DNA from: Oxytricha trifallax
Lineage: Eukaryota; Ciliophora; Spirotrichea; Sporadotrichida; Oxytrichidae
Assembly (NCBI GenBank): GCA_000711775.1
Contig: ARYC01017283.1
Coordinates: 31,877-95,876 of the forward strand
Reading direction: 5' to 3'
Length of the DNA: 64,000 nucleotides
Position 1 is the first letter of the stretch, and each line of letters starts with the position of its first letter. Positions 37,610 through 47,271 of the stretch are shown piece by piece. The position numbers were made by a program, and so were the translations under genes. The notes under the pieces were generated by a model. The model was not told the origin of the DNA, searched no databases, and worked only from the letters and a program-made list of their open reading frames with translations.

Positions 37610-38151
37610 TTTTGATATAATTAACTTTAAAGAAAATATATATGTTGTATTGGAAAATCTGATAGTTTATGCCTAAAAGCATCCTATTAAAATTCATTTA
37701 GATTTAAAGTTAAATTTGAATTATCAAAATTCTTCTAAAAGAAGAAAGTAAAACTACTTAAAAATGTTGAAATTACTCAAATAAAGTATTTAATTTTAAG
37801 TTATCATTATTTCCTTAGGCTTTATAATAAATATCATATACACTCTGCAGGTGTAGATACTTAAGAGGCAGTCCTTAAACATTAATATTAAAATATAAAA
37901 ACTATTATATAAAATACTAATAAATAGCCAACTAATTAACTTTAAAATGCTTAACAGTAATTATTTAGTTTTTTAATTAAATTTTATTTTGTAATTACTT
38001 GTAAATATTACTCAATAAAGATAATGAAAAAAGAGATTAAAGAATTTCAAAAGATAAATAGTTAAATATACCTGAATTATTGAGTAAATTTGTAAATATT
38101 ATTGTGAATAAAAAAGTAAAAATAACATTAATTAAAGAAAACCTAGAAAAA
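37610..38151. other. Intergenic AT-rich stretch between divergent genes
   Basis: No coding block, repeat or RNA gene that I can support. Confidence 0.4.
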
Positions 38152-38630
38152 ATGAATATAAACCTCTTCAAAAGTAAATTGCAGCCTATTCGCACAGACA
38201 CTGGAAAAAGGTTAAACTTAATTTATTAAACAAAAGATGTAAGCGATAACACTAGCAACACATAAAATAATTTGGTTACAGATAGATCCAAAATTTAAAA
38301 ATAAATAACACATGATAGAACCTAGAGAGAGGTAAAAACAGCTGGAATTAGGAAATAATCATTCACTAGGAATATTCATGATTTTAATAATGTCATAAGG
38401 CCAGTAGGGGAAGATATGGAGTCATATAACAATCGTTAAGACGGCACTTATTTAAGGGTTGAGTCTTACTCTAAGCAAGAGTCTATACCTTAATACATAA
38501 ATCAAGGAGGAAATTAGACTGTTACTATGAGAAAGGGGAACAACCAATTCGGAAAAATTTAATCAGTCGCCATTAGTTCACTTCATTTAATACCCCAAAA
38601 CCCCTTCTTGTAAATTTATATGTGTTTAAC
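38152..38630 (+). CDS. N-terminal-like coding block, possibly the 5' end of the channel gene
   Basis: MNINLFKSKLQPIRTDTGKR opens about 145 clearly coding-like codons (TRNIHDFNNVIRPVGEDMES, SYSKQESIPQYINQGGN) ending in MRKGNNQFGKIQS near 38580. It is hydrophilic, with no recognised domain. The next coding block on this strand is the channel N-terminus at 40128, beyond an inverted-repeat element, so this may be its first MDS. I found no in-frame pointer that proves the join. Just at its end stands TACCCCAAAACCCCTT, a partial TBE-like terminus. Confidence 0.45.
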
Positions 38631-39033
38631 TGATATATTTATTGTTGTGGATTAGGGTTTCTAGAGGTATGATTGGAATAAATTTTCAACTATTGTTATA
38701 TTTCTATATTCTACTGCTGACATTTTAAATCACTCATTTTACTAATCATCGGGGCTTAAAATTAAATAAAAATTTATATAATCCTCAATACTTCATATGG
38801 TCTTAATTTCGATATAATTGTACTATTTTTTTCTTTAAAATTACTAATTATATTTTATGTACTAAAGTTTCACCAGTAAGTTTGACTTAATTATCAATTT
38901 TATATGCTAATTAATAGTAGTAATAAATTAAAACTAAAATCCAACTTTAAAACTATTTCTTTCACTTTAAATTTATAATTTTTATTATTAATTTTTTCCT
39001 TCATTTTTACTAATTTATAATTATATTAATAAA
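38600..39033. other. AT-rich spacer before the inverted-repeat element
   Basis: AT-rich DNA. It is open in one frame, but with the composition of non-coding DNA. Begins beside a 13-bp C4A4-type remnant (38589-38602). Confidence 0.35.
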
Positions 39034-39979
39034 TAAATCTGCTATAAAAGGATATATATTTGTTCTAACCGAGATACCCCTCCCCACCCCCAACCTATTT
39101 TAAAGAGCATATATTGAAATAAGAGAGGTATTTAATTTAAAATGCAAATTAATGAAGAAATATACTAATCTTTTCTTGAAATTCTTGTCTTAATGTCTTC
39201 TTGATTCTCCCCATCTTCATGATCTTCAACTTTTCTTGTAGTTGTTCAAAGTACTAAAAACACTCGCGTTATGATCCTGATCTTTGAGTCGTCAAAACCT
39301 CCAGCTCTACTGGTGCTACAGCTGCAACCTCAGCCACTTCTTTCTTGAAGAGCATCATATTCAGATTCTTTCAGGAGGAGGAGACTCCATTATGTTTAGC
39401 CAAAATTTTAAAAATTAGAGATATTTAATAAATTAAATCAGTCTGATTAAAACTTTTTAAGTTTTAATGCTTAACTATATTTGATTAAACTGATAGCTTT
39501 AATTTATAGAGAAATTTTAATAGAGATATCTTAAATAATTTTAGTATTAAATTTATTAATTAAAGCTCAGGCTGATTTAATTTATTAAATATCTCTAATT
39601 TTTTTAATTTTGGCTAAACATAATGGAGTCTCCTCCTCCTGAAAGAATCTGAATATGATGCTCTTAAAGAAAGAAGTGGCTGAGGTTGCAGCTGTAGCAC
39701 CAGTAGAGCTGGGGGTTTTGACGACTCAAAGATCAGGATCATAACGCGAATGTTTTTAGTACTTTGAACAACTACAAGAAAAGTTGAAGATCATGAAGAT
39801 GGGGAGAATCAAGAAGACATTAAGACAAGAATTTCAAGAAAAGATTAGTATATTTCTTCATTAATTTGCATTTTAAATTAAATACCTCTCTTATTTCAAT
39901 ATATGCTCTTTAAAATAGGTTGGGGGTGGGGAGGGGTATCTCGGTTAGAACAAATATATATCCTTTTATAGTAGATTTA
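39034..39979. repeat. 946-bp inverted-repeat element with coding-like arms
   Basis: Two arms of about 410 bp (39034-39448 and 39565-39979) are near-perfect reverse complements around an AT-rich centre. The outer ends are TAAATCTGCTATAAAAGG and its complement, with a few mismatches. Each arm holds the same less AT-rich block (39150-39400 / 39610-39860). Read toward the outer end, it begins LLKKEVAEVAAVAPVEL and continues with SGSQRECFQYFEQLQEKL and IMKMGRIKKTLRQEFQ, open in the TAA/TAG=Gln code. It is either a foldback transposon that captured a gene piece or two inverted paralogous MDS-like copies. A target duplication could not be fixed. Confidence 0.7.
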
Positions 39980-40127
39980 TATATTATTAAAAAGTCTTAG
40001 GACTTTGATTTTAAATATCTTTTAATAAAAACAATGCTCTTTAATGAATTATAGCTTAAAAAAGTCTTATTCAAACATTAATTATACCAATCATAACAAT
40101 ATACAAATATTCATGAAGGGTCTTTGA

Positions 40128-42780
40128 GTTATTTATTCTGAGGAAAATGGAAATAATTTCAAAAATAACTTGCATTATACCACTATGCAAAGAAAACTAG
40201 GGTACTTGGGCAATCAAGACGATGTTGATAGCTAGCAAGAAAGTCATAGATTTATGCAATAAACCTCGAACATTTAATCATTGAATCCAAGAAGCTCATT
40301 ACTAGCATAAACACCCTAAATGATGACTCGGAAGTCTATTTTTAACAATATTGATAGGCAAGGGTTTTACGGGTACATTCAGCCTTAGACCCCTTTGCAT
40401 CCCATGAATAGTAGCATTTCACCTTAAAAATTCAAAGGTAGAAAGTAAACTCTTACAAGCCAAGGATCAGTTTAGTTGGGTATAAATTATGCAGGGAAAG
40501 ATATAAATTCAATGAAGAGATTTTCACAGCTTGTTGGAACTAGCAGTTAAATAGGCCTATAATAACGGAAGATGTCTGGCATTAACTATCTCATTCCATA
40601 AGGACACTTAAGCGAAAGCCAAAGTGAAAATGAAGCCAAGATATCTTCCATGAAAAAGTTTGAGGTTTCAAAGAAAAACATTAAAAACTTTGAAAACATT
40701 CTAAAAGAATAGAAAAAGGAAGATAAAAAAAATAAAAAGGATAAGAATGTAAAAGAAAAACCTAGTGAACTTAAGAAAGAAGAAAATGATCACACAGTGA
40801 TTCCAAATTTTACAAAGCATAAAACATCAATGCATTCTAATTTCTCAGACGGATTAGCTAATGGAATAAAGAGGTAGAAAGCTATATAACGTTCCCTATC
40901 GATTTTTAACAATTAAACAAAGCAGACATCAGTGACTTCAATAGACGAAGATAGCGATGATGATAATGAAGATCCGTTTAAAAGATTAGAGAATAATAAT
41001 TTAGAATACATTTAGAATTGGGAAATTAATTTAATTATAAATTAAAATATTATCAGTTACAGTTGACCAATGCAAACGATTTTAAAAGAAAAATTAAAAT
41101 CAGATTTACTTTTTTATGGCTGTACTATTTTATCCCATCCTTGGAGCTAGTTAACTTGACTTTAATATGAGAGAAAATTTATTTAAGCTTGAAGCGCTTA
41201 ATTAAATTAAGTAATTTCAATTAAGGGATGTGGTAAAATTGTATACCAATAATAAAAGATATTTTATTTTAAAATCTTTTTTTGAAAGAACCTAATTTCG
41301 TTTAAATTAGGCAACTCAAACTCCCAATATTTTGATTTACAATTAAATAAAATTAATTACCAAATATTGGATGTATTACTACGTTATAAAGCGTAGTCCA
41401 TACACTATATACCCTGACAGTAAATTTAGATTCATTTGGGACTTCGTGTCTTGTATGTTGATTATACACTAGTGCCTAATTATACCTTTAATTTATGCTT
41501 TTGATGATTTTGATCCTTCCTATTTAAGAAGGGCTGATCCAATTTTTGAAATTTGGTTTATATTTGATGTTTTCCTGAATTTTAATACAGGATTTTTCTT
41601 GAAAGGTGTTGTTATAATGGAAAGAGATATGATAGTTAAGTAATATTTGAAAAGCTGGTTTTTCATAGATTTTATTAGTTGTATGCCTTACTCAATGATT
41701 ATTACGAACTTAAAAATCAATCCTCTTTCTATGGTAAGAATCTATTTCTTAACTTGTTTTTATAGGACTCTTAAACACAATATACAATCAGGTTAGGAAT
41801 AAGCGTTTTAGAGAACCTCAGATTATTTAGGCTTTTCAGATTCGTCAAATTAGACAAGTTAATGATTCATGTTTAGGACTAAATTTCAAGTGATTTAACC
41901 AACTCTATTTTCAGATTTGCAAAGCTAATGATGATAATATTCTTTGCTGCTCACTGGCTTGCTTGCTTGTTTTATACAGTTGCAGCTTCGCTATATGGCA
42001 AATCAAACAATTGGATTATTAATTTACCTCTTAAATTCTTACTTCTAACTTTATTAATTATATGTCCCAAAATTATGCTCTTAAATCGTATAATCCTTTT
42101 TAAAATATTATCATTTAATAGGATTTCGGACGCATAGCTAAATGATGCTTCAATGGGAGAGCGTTATGTAAATGCTCTTTATTGGACAATAACAACTATG
42201 GCAACAGTCGGCTATGGAGACATTAAAATTAAAACTACAGAAGAAAGACTTGTCGTTATCTGCATAATGTTGATTTCTGGGGCAATTTATGCCTATATTA
42301 TTAATGATATTGGACACATCGTATAGAGATACAACTTCCTTGCTAATCAATACAAGTAATTACTAGTTATACTTTTAATATGCTTATAGAGAGAAAATGA
42401 CGTATGTGAATCAATTCCTGAATTCAAAGGCAATACCCAAAGATTTAATCTCTAGGATTAATAAATATCTGTAATACAATTGGGAATTAAAAAAGGAGCA
42501 TAAAATTGAGGAAAAAGAAATGATGGATCTTTTGAATGAAGACTTAAGGGACAGGATTACTATATATCTTAACGGTCAAATTTTGCATAAAATGAAAGTC
42601 CTGAATGATTTTAAAGTTGATTTTAAATCCTAGCTTGCTTTCATTTTAACTAAGAAGTCTTTCTCTGTTGATGAAAATATAGTAGTTGAGGAAGATTTTG
42701 GGGATGAATTATTTTATATAACTCAAGGAAAAGTGGCTCTCTTGCACAGGACATCATACACTTATATATGCGACTTAAAT
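40128..42780 (+). CDS. Cyclic-nucleotide-binding-domain K+ channel, 5' part
   Basis: A long basic and Ser-rich cytoplasmic N-terminus (from about MQRKLGYLGNQDD) is followed by the channel core. S1 begins after SPYTIYPDSKFRFIWDF, S2-S3 include FEIWFIFDVFLNFNTGFF, and S4 is RLFRLFRFVKLDKL, a reduced voltage sensor. S5 is IIFFAAHWLACLFYTVA. The pore reads YWTITTMATVGYGDI, a K+-type GYG filter. After S6 come a C-linker and the start of a cNMP-binding domain (VVEEDFGDELFYITQGKVAL). Introns and two IESs (41052-41331 and 42018-42125) are removed in frame. The gene then runs into a TBE after YICDLN at 42780 and resumes at 47272. Ciliates have many such HCN/EAG-like channels that shape membrane potential and ciliary beating. 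Confidence 0.9.
41052..41331. other. 280-bp IES in the channel gene, candidate pointer AATATT
   Basis: AATATT at 41046-41051 and 41326-41331. It is the only repeat I found that keeps frame, joining NLIINQNI to LIYNQIKLITKYW. The interior has in-frame TGA and no fitting splice sites. Border moderately sure. Confidence 0.55.
42018..42125. other. 108-bp IES in the channel pore loop, pointer GGATT
   Basis: GGATT at 42013-42017 and 42121-42125. Excision gives NNWISDAQLNDASMGERY, as expected between S5 and the pore helix. Left in, the segment reads through without a stop because it is 108 bp (3n) and has TAA/TAG but no in-frame TGA. Confidence 0.75.
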
Positions 42781-42863
42781 CAAAACCCCAAAACCCCTTA
42801 ATGAGGTTTATAAGTGCTTTGATTTGTAGGGAATTTGTTAGGTGTTGGGGTTATTAATTATAT

Positions 42864-44346
42864 GCGAGACAAAAATAGCAAGCTTTTGGGGTCTATTTAT
42901 GATGAGGAGTATATAGATTTAGTGTTTAAACTGCGATTTGGATGTGATATTATACAGTGAGTAAGTCAAACCAGTACTTAATTATAAGTCAATTGCACTG
43001 CTCTTAAAGCGAAGTCCTTCAACTGTTCGCTCCTACTGCCTTATAGCAGTATAACTTAAGCAATAATAGCTGAATTCTATGCCTTAGAGGAAGTCAAAGT
43101 TTCAATAGAAGCATATTGACTATCTTATTAATGAAAAAACTTTGAAGTATTGGGCTCACTTCTCTCTCGACCAACGAGCTACTATGTTTCACCGCCAGTT
43201 CCCTGAGTTGAAGATCTCTGCTTAGTCTATAGCCAACATCTATAAACGAAATGGTATCTCTTACAAAGTTGTTAATCGTATCAAGAGAGTAATTGATTTC
43301 ACTCTGCCATTTTACAACAACAACTTAAATTATATTTATAATTAAATGCAGAGAGCCTAATATTGTAGGAATACATTTGATTTGGGAAAATAATAAATAA
43401 ATTAAAATACAATTTCTAAAAATATTGGCAGTTAACTTTCTGGAAACCTAGACAATATGGTACTTGTTCGATAGAGAATTCAAAATTAGCTGGACTTTAC
43501 TATTGGCGGTACCCCTCTATCGCATCTCTGAAGCGAGATAACTCGACTTTAATTTTTGGTGATTTGTTTAGTTGATTTTAATGCCAAAATTAAAGTCGAG
43601 TTATCTCGCTTCAGCGATGCGATAGAGGGGTACCGCCAATAGTAAAGTCCAGCTAATTTTGAATTCTCTATCGAACAAGTACCATATTGTCAGGGTTTCC
43701 AGAAAGTTAACTGCCAATATTTTTAGAAATTGTATTTTAATTTATTTATTATTTTCCCAAATCAAATGTATTCCTACAATAGAATAATATTAAGTTTATT
43801 CACGCTGATGAGGCTGTGTTTACATTCAACACTTTCATCTAGAAGTCTTGGTATAAGAGACATAGCAACATAGAAGTATATGACTAGAAAGTCAAGGTAT
43901 AAACAATGGCAATTCTTGGAGGTATTAGCGAAGATGCTGGTTTAGAAACTTATCTTATTCATCCTCGCTCTATTAAGACAGATCAGTATATTAAGTTCTT
44001 AGAACAGCTGAGGGAGAAGTACCCTGAATAAGAGATTATACTGTTTGTTGATAATCTCTCTGTTCATAAGACTAAAGAAACAAGGAAGAGTTATGAACAA
44101 CTTAGAATAACGCCAGTGTTCAACGTACCTTACAGTCCACAGTTAAATGGAATTGAGTTCTATTGGGGTATATTAAAAGGCCATTACAAGAAACTGCTGC
44201 TCTACCACTTGATGCATGACCTACCTATCGATACAGTAGACTTTATTAAAAGCTCAGCGAAGAGAGAAGATAACTTATTGGCTAAAAAGTGTGCTAAAGA
44301 AGGGAGAGTGAATGTATATAAATAAGTTGTGTAGTTAAGTTAATGA
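42864..44346 (+). pseudogene. TBE 42-kDa DDE transposase, frameshifted and split by a palindrome
   Basis: Starts MRDKNSKLLGSIYDEEYIDL. One extra base near 42953 (tgatattatacagt) shifts frame before YSEQVKPVLNYKSIALLL. The remainder reads an HTH-like region, then HADEAVFTF (first Asp), LFVDNLSVHK (second Asp) and NGIEFYWGILKGHYKK (Glu), and stops at TGA 44344-44346. A 417-bp palindrome (43363-43779) lies between QMQRAQ and NNIKFIHADE. Removing it with one TA restores the frame exactly. The catalytic core is otherwise intact, unlike copy 1. This enzyme family is required for germline DNA elimination in Oxytricha (established for TBE transposases). Confidence 0.9.
43363..43779. mobile_element. 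417-bp palindromic foldback element inside a TBE transposase
   Basis: Two arms of about 197 bp, nearly perfect reverse complements, flank a loop of about 23 nt (43560-43582). The ends are TTGTAGGAATACATTTGATT and its complement. TA is duplicated at 43361-43362 and 43780-43781, which suggests mobilisation by a Tc1/mariner-type enzyme. No reading frame inside. Such a long hairpin is rare among described hypotrich elements. Confidence 0.88.
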
Positions 44347-44558
44347 ATATATAAGTCACATTTAAAATCTTAAGAGGGAGCTGGCTTCTCTTTCTTTTCT
44401 TCTACTTCTTGCTTCCCTCCTCCTAAGTTTCTTCTCTTGCTGCCAGCTCCAGCATCTGTTCATTTACTCTGGAGGCTATATATTTGAATAGAGTCTCTTG
44501 CTAACTTCATACTTTGTCTGTGACATTCGCTCTCTGTGAAGCTTGCTCTATTCCTTCA

Positions 44559-45191
44559 TCAAGAAGATGCCAGTTCCAGATTTTTATAAAGAGTTAAGCA
44601 AAAAATCTTACTAGAAATATAAGGGTGCCTCTGCAGCTCTGATAGCCAGCCCTCACTTATCTTGATCCCTTGCTTTTCCTTATCTTCTGATGAGATGCTG
44701 TACCTCTTCTTATGAGATTCTTGAATAATTTCTTTCAAGTAATCACCTTTAATTGTTGCAAGTATGCCAAAGAAATAGTTTCTTTCAGGTAGTTTGTTTG
44801 ACAAATGCTTATTAGTGGGAAGGTACTGCGAAACATCTGGGTCGTTCATAGCATCATCATATAAGTTAGTCACTGAAATCTCTGGATAGTTTGGAATCTC
44901 TGCAAACTTTACATCTTAAGTTTTCAAAGCTTTCTTCTCTTCGCAGAGTATTGCTCTTAGAAATGAAATCTTAGTACCTTCCATCGTTGGCAGGAACAAA
45001 CCAACTACATAATCAAGATTAGTTACTATGAGTTCATTACCTTGCTGCACCAGGTAGCGATGCAAATACACCTTGCCTCTAAATCTTTGAATCAATTCTT
45101 GTGCTTGCACTCTTTTCATTGCATCATTCATTGACTCCATCTTGTTTACAGATCTAAGAAATGAATTCAAATTTAAGTTTATTGATTTCAA
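44559..45191 (-). CDS. TBE 22-kDa protein
   Basis: Intact, with TGA at 44559-44561. From MESMNDAMKRVQAQELIQRF (start 45140) it has 193 residues, about 22 kDa; an upstream Met at 45191 is also in frame. It contains VVGLFLPTMEGTKISFLRA, IPNYPEISVTNLYDDAMND and KRYSISSEDKEKQGIKISEG. No known domain. The same peptides in copy 1 show that the protein is conserved between two TBE families whose TIRs differ, which suggests selection. Beyond the stop, a shifted frame continues into a basic Lys/Arg-rich tail, so a longer ancestral form is possible. Confidence 0.85.
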
Positions 45192-45344
45192 TTATATACC
45201 TCAGTAAAACCTACTATTAAATATGGGCATCCTATAGGAGGTCAACCTCTAAGAAGGATATGGAGAAAGTTTTGAGAACTGGTTTCAAACTTGAGAGATT
45301 GATATCAATTTCTACTATTATAGTTCCATATTTTAAATTTAAAT

Positions 45345-45515
45345 TGGTACGTACTTAATTAGGAGCAGCTCATAAAATGCTAGAACCTAATTAGGAGCAT
45401 TAATTAAAGCTAGTACTTAATTAGGAGCACCCTAATTTTAATCATAAAATCACAAAATACCTCCTAAAGCAGTACGTACTTAATTAGGTGCACCTCCTAA
45501 ATCGGTACGTACTAT
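45345..45515. repeat. Tandem GTACTTAATTAGGAGCA-type repeats between divergent TBE genes
   Basis: At least five imperfect copies of GTACTTAATTAGGAGCA, or its complement, at spacings of about 30-50 bp between the 22-kDa gene (-) and the kinase gene (+). Paralleled in copy 1. Candidate bidirectional promoter or protein-binding array. Confidence 0.6.
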
Positions 45516-45703
45516 AATCAACTTATTATTGAAAGTAAAAATGGTTACTTCCTCACCCATATTTAGAGCTGGATCGTCTCTTAACACTCATATTTCTTCT
45601 CTAGTACTCCAAGAACCTCCCTTGAAACTTGTAGACTTGCAAAGCTCTCATATAAGCTCTCAGTTATAGAGGCAGTTTTATAATTTTAAATTCAAATTTA
45701 AAT

Positions 45704-47152
45704 ATGAGCGCTAACATTTTAAGAAAAACAACAGCACTTCCATCAAACTAAATGAGACTTACCTTTGGCAGCAATAAAAAGTGTGATAGCTGTGAGATGA
45801 ACTCACTTAAAGAACAACCAGAGCTATCACTTGAGGTCTCTGTTATTAAAATAGAAATTAATAATAGAAAATTAATGGCAAACAAGTGTGTCGGAGACAG
45901 AGAGGAGGAGAAAGTTAGAAATGAAGTTTCTATGTAAGCAGAGGAAGTTGAAGTATACTTTTGTGAGAAGTGTGAAAGAGACTTCACTCATAAATCTAGC
46001 TGGTACAGGCATATGAAGGTCAATAAGGAAGCTAAGCCTACTGTTTACTTAAAGCATGACAAAGTTGATGGAAAGTATGATTGCTTTGAGTGCCATAAGC
46101 AGTACTCTCATACAAGAGATTTAAAGAAGCATCTTTTAAAAGCCCACAAGAAAGAGATAGAAGTTGAAGATTAAGACACTCAACTGAAGTTGCTCAACAA
46201 AAGAAAAGCAAGGGAACCTCTTTAAGCTGCTGAGCTTTAACAAGCAAGCGAATCAGAGTATGTGAGGATTGCACGCAACCTCTTAGCATCAGAGGTCACT
46301 AAAATCATGATTAAGATATAATACAAGAAAATTCCAGTACTAGCATAGATTGATTTAGATACTTCTCTCTAAAGCTACCTAATTCTAGAGGACTCCTATG
46401 ACAAGAAAGTTATTAAGGATCATCAGTATGCTTACAAGGTATATCCTTTCAACTATCTCCTTAGTGATGATAAATATTAAATGGAGTTTACTAATGAGTA
46501 TTAAGTACTCACTCAGGCTAAGTTTAAAGAGTGCAAATACTTAATAAAGCTAGATGCTGTTCTCCTAGCCAAAGATCATGTGGCTTTCAGACTACCACTC
46601 TTTGAAATGACACTCAGAGATTTCATATCTGATCAAAGAAATCATAGATAGCTTGCATTAATAGCAACCTAAGCTATTCAAGGTATCAAAGAACTTCATA
46701 AGTTAGGCTTTGTTCACAGAGATCTCAAGCCTGAGAATATAATTTTGAACTTTTCACCCGTGACAGTAACAATTATTGATTTCAACAGATCATTAAGAGT
46801 GGAAGTATCAAGGCTTGGAAGTGTTATGGGAACTCCAGGCTATTATCCAGAAAGAGAAGACTGGAGAGATGGTGACTTTCAATGGGATGTGTGGGCTATG
46901 GCAGCAATAATCATAGAGTGCGATATGCCGCGCAATGAATACTACTCTACAAGGTGCGAGAAGGATGCCAAACAAAGAATAAAGCAATTTATTGACAAAA
47001 CAAGAGTATCTCAATCAATGAAACAAATGGCAGAGTCAATAATAATAAAACCAAACTCAAGATCAGACATATCAATAGAGCAGATAGAGTTGTGGTTAAG
47101 TAAGATAAACTTCAGACCTCTCCCACATGATCCAAAAGTGCATTTTGAGTGA
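45704..47152 (+). CDS. TBE zinc-finger/kinase-like protein (57-kDa type)
   Basis: One open frame of 483 codons from MSANILRKTTALPSNQ to TGA 47150-47152. Two C2H2 fingers lie at about residues 90-150 (CEKCERDFTHKSSWYRH, CFECHKQYSHTRDLKKHLLK). A protein-kinase-like domain follows: VHRDLKPENIIL catalytic loop with HRD, TIIDFNRSLRVE in place of DFG, and GTPGYYPEREDWRDGDFQWD at the activation/APE region. The Gly-rich loop is not evident, and DFN replaces DFG, so activity is doubtful; the HRDLKPEN loop is complete. The N-terminal start is supported by a matching start in copy 1. Likely binds transposon DNA through its fingers (inference). Confidence 0.9.
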
Positions 47153-47271
47153 TTAAATTAAATACATTTACTATAAATTTCACATTAAAACCTATTAATA
47201 ACCCCAACCCCTAACAAATTCCCTACAAATCAAAGCACTTATAAACCTCATTAAGGGGTTTTGGGGTTTTG

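Larger units (their letters stand above)
42781..47271. mobile_element. TBE transposon, copy 2, inserted at a channel-gene splice junction
   Basis: A 4491-bp element with ends CAAAACCCCAAAACCCCTTA and inverted terminal repeats of about 78 bp, the known TIR length of Oxytricha TBE1. AAT is duplicated (42778-42780 and 47272-47274). Gene order is transposase (+), 22-kDa (-), zinc-finger kinase (+). Without the 417-bp palindrome that splits its transposase it would be about 4.07 kb. Deleting the element with one AAT rebuilds CDLN followed by a 36-nt intron (gtattc...ctatag) and KDDYFGEIGFF. So precise excision is required for the channel to be made. Confidence 0.96.

Noticed and set aside
41020-41350. 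AAATTAATT as the pointer of the channel IES
   Set aside because: It is longer than AATATT, but the join is out of frame.
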